Below the pieces are notes generated by a model. That model had not been told where the DNA came from, did no database searches, and saw only the letters and a list, made by a program, of their open reading frames with translations. From Salinicola endophyticus (GTDB lineage Bacteria > Pseudomonadota > Gammaproteobacteria > Pseudomonadales > Halomonadaceae), in assembly GCF_003206575.1 (NCBI RefSeq), contig NZ_PZJO01000006.1, positions 99,768 to 132,511 of the forward strand: 32,744 nucleotides of DNA, given 5' to 3'. Positions 14,583 to 23,021 of this stretch are shown here, one piece after another (position 1 is the stretch's first letter; each line of letters starts with the position of its first letter). Both the position numbers and the translations under genes were made by a program.

Positions 14583-16136
14583 ATGAACCAAAATCTTTAC
14601 CTTCAGTTCTTCGACAACTTTTCACGTCAGCCGGAGAAGGTGCTGATCGATACCGCCGAGGGGACGAGCTACCGCTACCGCGATGTGCTCGACACCTCGC
14701 GGCGTCTGGCCCGGGTGCTGCGCGAGCGCGGAGTGACCCCCGGCGAGCGGGTGGTGGTGCAGGTCGACAAGAGCCCGCAGACGGTGATGCTCTATCTCGC
14801 CTGCCTGCAGGTCGGCGCCGTCTATCTACCGCTCAACACCGCCTACACCGAGGCCGAGATCGAGTACTTCCTCGGTGATGCCGAGCCGCGCCTCTACGTC
14901 TGCCGGCCGGCGGATCGCGACAGCGCCGAGCGGCTGGCCGAGCGCTGCGGCGATGTTTATCAGACACCGACCGCGGTCGAGACCTTGGGGGCGGCGGCCG
15001 ACGGTTCGCTGATGGCCCTCGCCGAGGCGACCGAGGCGGATGCGGAGATCGCCGAGCTGGCGGGAGACGACCTGGCTGCGATTCTCTACACCTCGGGCAC
15101 CACCGGCCGCTCCAAGGGGGCGATGCTGACCCACGCCAACCTCTCTGCCAACAGCCAAGCGCTGGCCGAGACCTGGCGCTTCAGCAGCGATGACCATCTG
15201 CTCCACGCGCTGCCGATCTTCCATACCCACGGCTTGTTCGTGGCGTGCAACATCATCCTGACCGTCGGCGCCTCGATGACCTTCCTGCCCAAGCTCGATC
15301 CGGAGCAGCTGATCACGCTGATGCCGCGGGCGACCGTGCTGATGGGGGTGCCGACCTTCTACACCCGTCTGCTCGCCAGTCCGCGTCTCGATCGCGAGGC
15401 GGTGCGCAACATGCGCCTGTTCGTCTCCGGCTCGGCGCCGCTGCTGGCGGAGACCCACCACGACTTCTTCGAGCGCACCGGTCACGCCATCCTCGAGCGC
15501 TACGGCATGACCGAGACCAACATGAACACCTCCAACCCCTACGACGGCGAGCGCCGCCCCGGTACGGTCGGCTTCGCGCTGCCCGGCAGCGAGGTGCGGA
15601 TCACCGATCGCGACAGCGGCACGGTACTGGCGCCGGGTGAGACCGGGCTGGTCGAGGTACGCGGCCCCAATGTGTTCAAGGGGTATTGGCGCATGCCGGA
15701 GAAGACCGCCGCCGAATTCCGCGAGGATGGCTTCTTCATCACCGGTGATCTGGGGGTGATCGATTCCGACGGCTATCTGTCGATCGTCGGACGCGACAAG
15801 GATCTGGTGATCTCCGGCGGCTACAACGTCTATCCCAAGGAGATCGAGCAGTGGATCGACGAATTGCCGGAGGTGGTCGAGTCGGCGGTGATCGGCGTCA
15901 ACCATCCGGATCTGGGCGAAGGCGTCACCGCCGCGGTGGTGCTCAAGCCGGGTGCCACGCTCGACGAGACACAGGTTCTCGCCGCGCTCAGCGACAAGGT
16001 GGCGCGCTACAAGCAGCCCAAGCGGGTGTTCTTCATCGATAGCCTGCCGCGCAACGTCATGGGCAAGGTTCAGAAGAACGCCCTGCGCGAGCGTTACGCC
16101 GACATCTATCAGGCACCCGCCGCGGCGTCGCGCTGA
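14583..16136 (+). CDS. matB: Malonyl-CoA synthetase (MatB)
   Basis: Activates malonate with ATP and CoA to malonyl-CoA; 517 residues, an ANL-superfamily enzyme. Motifs seen: LYTSGTTGRSKGAMLTHANL (phosphate-binding), the substrate region ALPIFHTHGLFVACN, YGMTETNMNTSNPYDGERRPG, TGDLGVIDSDGYLSIVGRDKD, ISGGYNVYPKEIE, and PRNVMGKVQKNALRE with the catalytic lysine intact. The HTHGLF and NMNTSNPYDGERRPG segments are typical of malonyl-CoA synthetases rather than acetyl- or long-chain ligases. The ATG at 14583 has AGGAG six bases upstream; an in-frame ATG at 14526 does not. It pairs functionally with matA and the madLM carrier. Confidence 0.94.
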   Translation: MNQNLYLQFFDNFSRQPEKVLIDTAEGTSYRYRDVLDTSRRLARVLRERGVTPGERVVVQVDKSPQTVMLYLACLQVGAVYLPLNTAYTEAEIEYFLGDAEPRLYVCRPADRDSAERLAERCGDVYQTPTAVETLGAAADGSLMALAEATEADAEIAELAGDDLAAILYTSGTTGRSKGAMLTHANLSANSQALAETWRFSSDDHLLHALPIFHTHGLFVACNIILTVGASMTFLPKLDPEQLITLMPRATVLMGVPTFYTRLLASPRLDREAVRNMRLFVSGSAPLLAETHHDFFERTGHAILERYGMTETNMNTSNPYDGERRPGTVGFALPGSEVRITDRDSGTVLAPGETGLVEVRGPNVFKGYWRMPEKTAAEFREDGFFITGDLGVIDSDGYLSIVGRDKDLVISGGYNVYPKEIEQWIDELPEVVESAVIGVNHPDLGEGVTAAVVLKPGATLDETQVLAALSDKVARYKQPKRVFFIDSLPRNVMGKVQKNALRERYADIYQAPAAASR

Positions 16137-16222
16137 GGCACTACCTCCGTTCATGCCATCACAAGCGCCGGTGATCAGGGGCTCGCCGGCGCAACAACAA
16201 TGCCCCGATGAGGTGAATGACG

Positions 16223-16651
16223 ATGGTGATCTACGGTGTTGCACTACTCGCCGGCTGCATGCTGGTGGGGCTGATCATCGGCGACGTGCTGGGCCAGCTG
16301 CTCGGCATCAGCGCCAACCTGGGCGGCGTGGGTATCGCCATGCTGCTGCTGATCTTCGTGACCGGCTATCTCAAGGACCGCGGCAAGCTGCCGGAGGCGA
16401 CCGAGAGCGGCATCAATTTCTGGAATGCGATGTACATTCCGATCGTGGTCGCCATGGCTGCCAGCCAGAACGTGGCGGCGGCCTTCAGCGGTGGCCTGGT
16501 GGCGATCGTCGCCGGGGTTCTGGCAGTAGCCCTGGGGCTGGCGCTGGTGCCGGTGCTCACCGGGAAGAAGGGGGATGATGCGCGCCCGCTGGACCCGCCT
16601 GCCAGCGCCGCCATGCCGCCCTCCCGGGCGACCACTTCCGATCGTTCCTGA
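16223..16651 (+). CDS. madL: Malonate transporter subunit MadL
   Basis: Small membrane subunit of the two-part malonate carrier, 142 residues with four hydrophobic segments. The opening MVIYGVALLAGCMLVGLIIGDVLG is characteristic of MadL, as is NLGGVGIAMLLLIFVTGYL and the ESGINFWNAMYIPIVVAMAASQNV stretch. AGGTG at 16211-16215 abuts an ATG at 16217 but is well spaced for the ATG at 16223, which also matches the family start, so 16223 is chosen. It follows matB by 86 bp and precedes madM by 72 bp. MadL and MadM work together in sodium- or proton-coupled malonate uptake. Confidence 0.92.
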   Translation: MVIYGVALLAGCMLVGLIIGDVLGQLLGISANLGGVGIAMLLLIFVTGYLKDRGKLPEATESGINFWNAMYIPIVVAMAASQNVAAAFSGGLVAIVAGVLAVALGLALVPVLTGKKGDDARPLDPPASAAMPPSRATTSDRS

Positions 16652-16723
16652 CCGCGCGGCTACTGAATCTTTTGACAACGTTTCTTAACAACGAATTTTA
16701 ACAACAACAGGGGGAGTGCCCGC

Positions 16724-17485
16724 ATGAACGACTCCATCGTGTCGCTGGTCGACAAATACCATCTGATCGCGGCCTTCGCCGTGGTCGGCCTGACCATGTA
16801 TGTGGCCTATTGGCTCAGCCGCCATCTCACCGCCGATCGTCTGCACGGCTCGGCGATCGCGATCATCATCGGCCTGGTGCTGGCCTACGTGGGCGGTATC
16901 TCCACCGGGGGCAGCAAGGGGCTCTCCGATGTCACCCTGTTTTCGGGGCTGGGCCTGATGGGCGGCGGCATGCTGCGGGATCTGGCGATCATCGCCACCG
17001 CCTATGGCGTGCGCTTCCAGGAGATCAAGAAAGCCGGGCTGCGCGGCGTGATCGCGCTGTTTCTCGGTGTGCTGGTCTCGTTCGTCGCCGGTGCCGTGGT
17101 CGCGGTGGGCTTCGGCTACACCGACCCGGTGGACATCACCACCATCGCCGCCGGTGCGGTGACCTATATCGTCGGGCCGGTGACCGGCGCCACCCTCGGG
17201 GCGAGTTCGGAAGTGATCGCGCTGTCGATCGCCGCCGGGCTGGTCAAGTCGATCCTGACCATGATCGCGACCCCGGCCACGGCGCGGCTGATCGGGCTCG
17301 ACAACCCGCGCTCGGCAATGATCTTCGGCGGCCTGATCGGCACCACCAGCGGGGTCGCGGCAGGGCTCGCCGCCACCGACGCACGGCTGGTGCCGTATGG
17401 CGCGATGACCGCGACCTTCTATACCGGCCTGGGCATTCTGCTGGCACCGACGGTGCTGTTCCTGGCCGTGCGCGCGCTCTTCTGA
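16724..17485 (+). CDS. madM: Malonate transporter subunit MadM
   Basis: Large membrane subunit of the malonate carrier, 253 residues, about eight hydrophobic helices. Family features include the N-terminal DKYHLIAAFAVVGLTMYVAYWLS, GLVLAYVGGISTGGSKGLSD, the GLGLMGGGMLRDLAIIATAYG helix, AGAVTYIVGPVTGATLGASSE, and IFGGLIGTTSGVAAGLAATD near the end. GGGGGAG lies upstream of the ATG. The 72-bp gap after madL contains a TTGACA hexamer at 16674-16679, but no convincing -10 follows. Last gene of the malonate operon, converging on the GGDEF gene 42 bp away with no obvious terminator. Confidence 0.93.
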   Translation: MNDSIVSLVDKYHLIAAFAVVGLTMYVAYWLSRHLTADRLHGSAIAIIIGLVLAYVGGISTGGSKGLSDVTLFSGLGLMGGGMLRDLAIIATAYGVRFQEIKKAGLRGVIALFLGVLVSFVAGAVVAVGFGYTDPVDITTIAAGAVTYIVGPVTGATLGASSEVIALSIAAGLVKSILTMIATPATARLIGLDNPRSAMIFGGLIGTTSGVAAGLAATDARLVPYGAMTATFYTGLGILLAPTVLFLAVRALF

Positions 17486-17527
17486 ACCCGCGGTGGCGCG
17501 ACGTAGACCCGGCGGTGCGCCTGCTAG

Positions 17528-19012
17528 CTACAGCGGCAGCGCCGGGCCTTCGGGGGGCGCCGGGCCTGTAGGGCTCGCCGAGTTTCCGGGCCGTGCCGTG
17601 TCTTCGCGCAGGGCCGGCGGCTGCGGCGTCTCCTCGGCCATGGTGATACAGCCGCGGCCGGCCTGCTTGGCCTGATAGAGTGCGGTATCCACCTGTTCGA
17701 GCAGCCTGTGCGAACTGGTCTGGCGCGGCTCGGCGATTCCCGCCGAGAACGATAGCTGCAGCTCGCACGCGCTCAGTGGCTGCTGTACCAGGCGCGCCAG
17801 GACCCGGCCCAGGGTGGCATGAGCGGAGAAGCGGTCGACTCCCGGCAACAGCAGCAGAAACTCCTCGCCGCCCCAGCGGATCAGGGTGTCGCTCTGACGC
17901 AGCATGGTGCCGACCAGATCGCTGAACTCTCGCAGCACCTCGTCGCCGACCGCATGGCCGTGTTCGTCGTTGACCGTCTTGAAGTGATCCAGATCGAGCA
18001 TGGCCACGGCCAGCGGCTCGCCATAGCGGCGGCTGCGCCGGATCGCCTGCTCCAGCAGTTGCTGGCCGTAACGCCGATTGTGCAGCCCGGTCATCTCGTC
18101 ACGCGTGGCCAGATACTCCAGCCGGCGGTTGCGTGCCTCGAGCTGGCGCGTCTGTTCGCGCTGGGCGGTGAGGTCGACCAGACACGCGAGGCGCAGCGGC
18201 TGGCCATCGGCGTCGTTCACCAGGCTATCCGCCACCTGCACCGAGCACAGCGAGCCGTCGCGACGCACCACTTCCACACGTTGCTGCCCGCCGCCGTCGG
18301 CGAGCGCCGCCTGGTGGTGGCGCTCGCCGCGCTCGCGCGAGGCGGGGGCGAGCAGTTCGCCATAGGGGCGCCCCAGCAGCTCGCTGGCCGCGTAACCGAG
18401 GAGCGTACAGAGCGTCGGATTGACCAGGCGCAGGTAGCCCTTGGCGTCGATCACGCAGGCGCCGATCGGCAGGCTGCCGATCCACTGGTGCAGCGATGCC
18501 GGCAGCCGGGGTGTGGGCGCCGGCAGATCGGCTGGATGCGGATCGAGCGGGGTGATCTCATCGAGGGCGACCAGCACCTGGCGGCCGGCGTCGGCCTCGA
18601 TCTGGCGGCAGCGCAGCCGCAGTGCGCGCAGCGATCCGTGACGGTCGCGCAGATGGCAGCGGCGCCAGCCCTGGGGGGCGCTGTCTGCCCGCCGTCGCGC
18701 GGGATGATCGTCGGCCGCCAGCGGCTGGTGCTGATCATCGAGCCACTGCCAGGGATCGGCGAGGGGCGGTCGAGCATCCAGCGCGAGCTGCTGGCACGCC
18801 AGCGCGTTAGCGCCGGCAACCCAGTTTTCGTCGCCTTCGACGCGGTAGACCAGCGCGGCAATGCCGAGCTGGTCGAGTCCATCCAGGGTGGCCTGTAGGG
18901 TCGGCTGACGCGGCGGCTGGCCGGCGTCGCCGTCGGGAAGTGCCTGCGGAGCGTCCATGGGGAGAGCAGCCAGGTAAGATGACAAGAGACGCTGGCGCTC
19001 AGTGCTGACCAC
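17528..19012 (-). CDS. PAS-GGDEF diguanylate cyclase
   Basis: Synthesises cyclic di-GMP; 494 residues. The N-terminal third has no clear catalytic motif but looks like a degenerate PAS. A recognisable PAS domain follows at about residues 170-290 (GACVIDAKGYLRLVNPTLCTLLGYAASELLGRPYGELLAP). The GGDEF domain carries ATRDEMTGLHNRRYG, LDLDHFKTVNDEHGHAVGD and the active-site GGEEF at 381-385, so it should be active. The inhibitory I-site RxxD is present as R372-Q-S-D, five residues before GGEEF. No transmembrane segment is evident, so a cytosolic sensor is likely. The GTG start at 19012 overlaps the 3' end of the EAL gene by 14 bp; an ATG at 18958 is an alternative. Confidence 0.92.
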   Translation of the reverse strand: MVSTERQRLLSSYLAALPMDAPQALPDGDAGQPPRQPTLQATLDGLDQLGIAALVYRVEGDENWVAGANALACQQLALDARPPLADPWQWLDDQHQPLAADDHPARRRADSAPQGWRRCHLRDRHGSLRALRLRCRQIEADAGRQVLVALDEITPLDPHPADLPAPTPRLPASLHQWIGSLPIGACVIDAKGYLRLVNPTLCTLLGYAASELLGRPYGELLAPASRERGERHHQAALADGGGQQRVEVVRRDGSLCSVQVADSLVNDADGQPLRLACLVDLTAQREQTRQLEARNRRLEYLATRDEMTGLHNRRYGQQLLEQAIRRSRRYGEPLAVAMLDLDHFKTVNDEHGHAVGDEVLREFSDLVGTMLRQSDTLIRWGGEEFLLLLPGVDRFSAHATLGRVLARLVQQPLSACELQLSFSAGIAEPRQTSSHRLLEQVDTALYQAKQAGRGCITMAEETPQPPALREDTARPGNSASPTGPAPPEGPALPL

Positions 19013-19775
19013 GGACCAGCGCGAGCTGGGCCGGCTGACACTGGGGCAGACGTTCGGTTTCCGGGCGTGCGTACCAGTAGCCCTGCTGACGCGTGATACC
19101 GCGCCCGTAGAGCCAACGCGCCTCTTCCAGGGTCTCCACGCCTTCTGCGACCAGCGCGATATCGAGCTTCTCAGCCAGGTTCACGATCTGGTCGATGAGG
19201 ATCTGCTGACGCGGGGCCCTGTCAACGCCATCCACCAGACGGCGGTCGATCTTGAGCAGATCGGGCGTGATATCCACCAGTAGATCGAGATTGGCGTGGC
19301 CGCTGCCGAAATCATCCAGCGCCACGGTCATGCCCATGTCGCGATAGGTGTCGACGATGTTCTGCAGATGGCGTCGATCCCGGACATGCTCGGTCTCGAT
19401 GATCTCGAAACAGAGCCGGTCCACCGGCCAGCCAAGCCGCTCGGCGGTGACCAGTGTGGCCTGGATGCAGGCTTCGGGTTCGTAGACGGCGTTGGGCAGG
19501 AAGTTGATCGAGAGCAGGCCCTGGTTGCCGAGCCGATGGGCCAGCTCCAGCGCCTTTACCCGGCACGCCTGATCGAAGCGGTAGAGGTTGTCGTCGTCGA
19601 CCCGACTCAGCACGCTGAACGCCGAGCCGCCGTCGCTGCCGCGTACCAGCGCCTCATAGCCGTAGATCTCGCCATGCTCGAGATCCACGAGCGGTTGGAA
19701 AGCCATGGTGAAGTCGAACGGCAGCGGAGCATCGCAGCGCCGGCATACCGATTCGTGTCTCGCGCATCCCGGCAT
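18999..19775 (-). CDS. EAL-domain cyclic di-GMP phosphodiesterase
   Basis: Stand-alone EAL protein, 258 residues, expected to hydrolyse c-di-GMP to pGpG. All catalytic landmarks are visible: Y40-EALVRG, the SINFLPNAVY asparagine, CFEIIETE, the metal-binding pair in VALDDFGSGHANLDLL, the lysine in LLKIDRRLVDG, LVAEGVET and QGYWYARP. The N-terminus has cysteines C4, C11 and C14 (VCRRCDAPLPFDF), which occur in a subset of short EAL proteins and could bind a metal or sense redox. The ATG at 19775 has a strong GGAGGA site and is preferred to one 78 bp upstream. It is translated just before the GGDEF gene, so the two opposing activities are co-produced. Confidence 0.93.
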   Translation of the reverse strand: MPGCARHESVCRRCDAPLPFDFTMAFQPLVDLEHGEIYGYEALVRGSDGGSAFSVLSRVDDDNLYRFDQACRVKALELAHRLGNQGLLSINFLPNAVYEPEACIQATLVTAERLGWPVDRLCFEIIETEHVRDRRHLQNIVDTYRDMGMTVALDDFGSGHANLDLLVDITPDLLKIDRRLVDGVDRAPRQQILIDQIVNLAEKLDIALVAEGVETLEEARWLYGRGITRQQGYWYARPETERLPQCQPAQLALVRGQH

Positions 19776-20012
19776 TGTGGTCCTCCCTGACGCGACAATC
19801 TGGGTAATCGAGGTGATGGAGCGGTTGGGCGGCGTCGACGCAGCACCCAGCATGCCCCATGCATCCAGACTAGAAGAGATCGGCGCCGACGAATAGTCGC
19901 GATGTTATCGCCGTGGCGGCGAGATGCCCGCATGGCGCCATCGTCAGGGGCGGAATGTGACGCAGCCACCTAAGCTAAGAGCTGGATTCGGTGGCATGAG
20001 GCAGGGAGGCGC

Positions 20013-20705
20013 ATGCGCGCAACGACGCTGGGATGGCTGGCGCTGATCGCGCTGGGTGTTGCGCTCGACAAGGGCGGCATCGAGGTGCCGCGGGCGTGGA
20101 ATCCGTTCGCGCCGCTGGTGGTGGGCGATCCGGTGACGCCGGTCACCCGGCTCAAGCTCGCCCGCGTCGAACGCGACCCCGAGGCGTGCCGCGCGGCGCT
20201 GCGCACGGCCCCGGAGGTGCGCTTCACGCCGCTGGCGGACTACACCCCGGCGGCGGGCTGTCCGCTGACCGATGTGGTACGCCTCCAGGGCACCGGAGTG
20301 CGCTTCAGTTCCAGCTTCGTCGCCACCTGCCCGCTGGCCCTGGCGTGGACGATGTTCGAACGCCACGAGCTTCAGCCCCTGGCCGAGCGTAGCTTCGGCA
20401 GCCGCGTCACCGCGGTGCGCCACTTCGGCTCCTTTGCCTGCCGCAATATCTACCACCGGAAAAACGCCAGACGCAGCGAGCACGCCACGGCGTCGGCGCT
20501 GGACGTGGCGAGCTTCACACTGGCCAATGGCGAGCGCATCGATCTACTCGAGGATTGGAGGGGCGACGGGGTGCGGGCGGGTTTCTTGCGCCAGGTCCAG
20601 GCGGCGGCCTGTGGCTATTTCGGGACCGTGATCGGCCCCGATTACAACGCCGCCCATGCCAATCACTTTCATCTGGGGATGCGCGGCGTTGCCTTCTGCC
20701 GCTGA
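20013..20705 (+). CDS. Extensin-like family protein (M15-like peptidase fold)
   Basis: A 230-residue envelope protein with an N-terminal hydrophobic segment (TLGWLALIALGVAL), probably a signal anchor. The C-terminal half is the extensin-like domain found in bacteria: CPLALAWTMFE, GSFACRNIYHRKNARRSEHATASALDVASF, then AHANHFHLGM and a final CR. H157, D164 and H218/H220 line up as a zinc-ligand set of the LAS/M15 peptidases, and at least six cysteines (59, 83, 106, 143, 200, 229) could form disulfides in the periplasm. A peptidoglycan-related role is plausible but unproven for this family. GGGAGG precedes the ATG. It is divergent from the EAL gene across 237 bp. Confidence 0.85.
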   Translation: MRATTLGWLALIALGVALDKGGIEVPRAWNPFAPLVVGDPVTPVTRLKLARVERDPEACRAALRTAPEVRFTPLADYTPAAGCPLTDVVRLQGTGVRFSSSFVATCPLALAWTMFERHELQPLAERSFGSRVTAVRHFGSFACRNIYHRKNARRSEHATASALDVASFTLANGERIDLLEDWRGDGVRAGFLRQVQAAACGYFGTVIGPDYNAAHANHFHLGMRGVAFCR

Positions 20706-20729
20706 CGGCAGATAGCGGTTGCGATGCGC

Positions 20730-20957
20730 TCAGTTGCCGAGGTTGATGTCGTTCGAGTCGGTCGCTGCCCCGGTGGCCGCACCCACGCCACCGCCGATCA
20801 CGGCACCGTCGGAGACATCGCCGCCGGTGGCCGCGGCGGCGCCGGCGCCCACTGCGGCACCCACACCGGCACCGCTGACCGCGCGTTCACCGGTAGTGGT
20901 GCCGCAAGCGCTGAGCAGCAGAGCGGTGGCCATCATGAAGGGAATCGTACGTAGCAT
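20730..20957 (-). CDS. Small glycine-zipper lipoprotein
   Basis: A 75-residue lipoprotein. The signal peptide ends in a lipobox (LLLSAC, cysteine at about 18), followed by glycine/alanine zipper repeats: SGAGVGAAVGAGAAAATGG and VIGGGVGAATGAA. Such proteins insert glycine-zipper helices in or near the outer membrane; their exact role is often unknown. The ATG at 20957 has GGAG eight bases upstream, whereas the TTG two codons earlier is less likely. It converges on the extensin-like gene with only 24 bp between the stops. Confidence 0.85.
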   Translation of the reverse strand: MLRTIPFMMATALLLSACGTTTGERAVSGAGVGAAVGAGAAAATGGDVSDGAVIGGGVGAATGAATDSNDINLGN

Positions 20958-21084
20958 GATCAATCTCCTGAATCGACATCGGGTTCCTTGGCGCCAAAGG
21001 CCATGACTTCAGCATAGCCCGGGTGATGACAGGCGCCACCGCCCCCGGGATGTGCGATGCCGATGAGGTAGGGCCACGGGGCGC

Positions 21085-22185
21085 TCAGGGTCTGGGCTGC
21101 TGCTGGGTGATGCAGTGGATGTTGCCACCGCCGAGCAGAATCTCCCGCGCCGGTACTCCGATCACCCGGCGCCCCGGGAAGAGCTCTGCCAGCGTCTCGC
21201 GCACGCTGTCGTCGTGGCTGGGATCGAGCAGCGGCATCACCACCACGCGGGTGCCGATATAGAAGTTGACGTAGGAAGCCGCCATGCGATCCCCCGGGCG
21301 CCGCGGACGCGAGCTCGACAGGCGGTCGACGCCACTGGCTTCCTCTTCGCCCAGATAGAGCGGGCCCGGCTGCGGCAGTCTGTGCACCACGAAGCGGCGG
21401 CCGCGGGCATCGGTGGCGCTTTCCAGAATCTCCAGCGCCTGCCGCGAGATGGCGTACTGCGGGTCGCGCTCGTCGTCGGTCCAGGTCAGCGCCACCACCC
21501 CGGGGGCGATGAAGCAGCAGAGGTTGTCGACGTGGCCATCGGTCTCGTCCTGATAGCAGCCCGCCGGCAGCCAGATCACCTTGTCGATGCCCAGGTAGTC
21601 GGCCAGCAGTCGAGTCTGGGCCTCGCGGCTGAGCTCCGGATTGCGATTGGGGTTGAGCAGGCACTCTTCGGTGGTGATCAGCGTGCCCTCGCCATCCACA
21701 TGGATGGCGCCGCCCTCGAGCACCATCGGCGCGGCAAAGCAGGGGATGCCCAGCATCTCGGCGATCTTGCGCCGAATGCGCCGATCCTTGTCCCAGGGGA
21801 AGTAGAGCCCGCCCTTGAGCCCGCCCCAGGCGTTGAAGTCCCAATCGACCAGGGCGATGCGGCCGTCGGGGTGGGTGACGAAGGTCGGGCCGACGTCGCG
21901 CATCCAGGCGTCGTTGCTCGAGAGCTCGACCACCCGGACGTGCTCCGGCAGCTGGTGGCGGGCGTTCTCGTACTGCTCGTCGTTGACCCCGACGATCACG
22001 GTCTCGCTCTCGGCGATGGCGCGGGCGACCTCGACGAAGGCGCGCTGCGCCGGCTTGGCACCCAGGCGCCAGTTGTCCGGACGCTGTGGCCACAGCATCC
22101 AGCAGGCGTCATGGGGAGCGAACTCCGCCGGCATGCGAAAGCCCAACTGGGCGGGCGTCTGGGAGGGGGGAGCGAGATCGGTCAT
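21085..22185 (-). CDS. aguA: Agmatine deiminase (peptidyl-arginine deiminase family)
   Basis: Hydrolyses agmatine to N-carbamoylputrescine and ammonia in putrescine synthesis or agmatine use; 366 residues, the usual length. Diagnostic segments are FRMPAEFAPHDACWMLWPQRPDNWR at the N-terminus, SSNDAWMRDVGPTFV, DWDFNAWGGLKGGLYFPWDKD, LEGGAIHVDGEGTLITTEECLLNPNRNP, and the C-terminal LGGGNIHCITQQQP in which C358 is the catalytic nucleophile. The partner N-carbamoylputrescine amidohydrolase (aguB) is not in the window, so the pathway is split or completed elsewhere. AGGCG precedes the ATG at 22185. The 127 bp downstream contain only a weak inverted repeat. Confidence 0.95.
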   Translation of the reverse strand: MTDLAPPSQTPAQLGFRMPAEFAPHDACWMLWPQRPDNWRLGAKPAQRAFVEVARAIAESETVIVGVNDEQYENARHQLPEHVRVVELSSNDAWMRDVGPTFVTHPDGRIALVDWDFNAWGGLKGGLYFPWDKDRRIRRKIAEMLGIPCFAAPMVLEGGAIHVDGEGTLITTEECLLNPNRNPELSREAQTRLLADYLGIDKVIWLPAGCYQDETDGHVDNLCCFIAPGVVALTWTDDERDPQYAISRQALEILESATDARGRRFVVHRLPQPGPLYLGEEEASGVDRLSSSRPRRPGDRMAASYVNFYIGTRVVVMPLLDPSHDDSVRETLAELFPGRRVIGVPAREILLGGGNIHCITQQQPRP

Positions 22186-22367
22186 GACAAACGCCTGCGG
22201 GAACCCTAAGGTTATCGGTGAACGGTAGTGGGTGCGTCGAGAGTACAGCGTGGGTGCGTCGTGACGGCGACTTTAGCACCCTGCGATGCGCTTGCGCAGT
22301 GGGTCGCGGATGCGCTCGCAGCACCCCGGGTCAACGGAAGATCCCATCGGAGAGACAGGAGAGAGTC

Positions 22368-22991
22368 ATGCGTTTCAGCGTCAAGGGTATCGCCGAGGGC
22401 CAGCCGGTCCCGGCCGAATTCGCCTTCGCGGTGCCCGATCCCGGACAGCACATGCGTTTCAGTGACAACCGCAATCCAGAGCTGCGCTGGCTCGACGCGC
22501 CGCAGGGCACCCAGAGTTTCGTGGTGCTGGTGATGGACCCGGACGTGCCCAGCGTGGCTGACGACGTCAATCAGGAGGGCAAGCGCGTGCCCGCCGATCT
22601 TCCACGGGTCGACTTCTACCACTGGGTGCTGGTCGATATTCCCGCCGATGTCACCCTGCTCGAGGAGGGTGAGTTCGCCGATGGCGTGGTGCCGCGGGGC
22701 AAGACCCCGGGCAAGCGCCGCAAGGGCATCGAGGGCATCAACGGCTATACCGGCTTTCTCGCCGGTGACCCGGACCTGGCCGGCACCTACGGCGGCTACG
22801 ACGGTCCCTGCCCGCCGTGGAACGATGAGATCGTCCACCGCTACATCTATAGCGTGTTCGCCCTCGACGTGCCGTCGCTCGAGCTGGAGGGCGATTTCAC
22901 CGGTGGCCAGGTGCGCGAGGCGATGCGCGGCCACGTGCTGGCCGAGGCCAGCGTGACCGGCACTTACACCCTCGACCCGGCGCTGCGCTGA
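22368..22991 (+). CDS. YbhB/YbcL-type PEBP (Raf kinase inhibitor-like) protein
   Basis: Phosphatidylethanolamine-binding-protein fold, 207 residues, somewhat longer than E. coli YbhB. Typical segments are NPELRWLDAPQGTQSFVVLVMDPDVPS (with the conserved DPD ligand-pocket residues), DFYHWVLVDIPADV, and a GGYDGPCPPWNDEIVHRYIYSVFALD stretch holding the conserved G-x-P-P and H-R-Y motifs. There is no signal peptide, so it is cytosolic. The bacterial function is unresolved. AGGAGAG lies upstream of the ATG at 22368, supporting it over longer in-frame starts. It is divergent from aguA across 182 bp in which I find no clear site. Confidence 0.9.
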   Translation: MRFSVKGIAEGQPVPAEFAFAVPDPGQHMRFSDNRNPELRWLDAPQGTQSFVVLVMDPDVPSVADDVNQEGKRVPADLPRVDFYHWVLVDIPADVTLLEEGEFADGVVPRGKTPGKRRKGIEGINGYTGFLAGDPDLAGTYGGYDGPCPPWNDEIVHRYIYSVFALDVPSLELEGDFTGGQVREAMRGHVLAEASVTGTYTLDPALR

Positions 22992-23021
22992 GCGCCGCCG
23001 CCGACGGGGTGAATTCGCACG

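Noticed and set aside
12990-14591. A 533-residue minus-strand open frame opposite matA
   Set aside because: Antisense shadow of malonyl-CoA decarboxylase with no recognisable motif; high third-position GC on the coding strand keeps the antisense frame open.
14826-16244. A 472-residue minus-strand open frame opposite matB
   Set aside because: Shadow frame, rich in His/Gln/Arg and without domain motifs; matB on the other strand has all ANL motifs.
16674-16679. TTGACA between madL and madM as an internal promoter
   Set aside because: The best -10 candidates at 17-18 bp match only one to three of six positions, so it is not supported.
21115-22209. A 364-residue plus-strand open frame opposite agmatine deiminase
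   Set aside because: Antisense shadow; agmatine deiminase has its catalytic cysteine and full-length family match.
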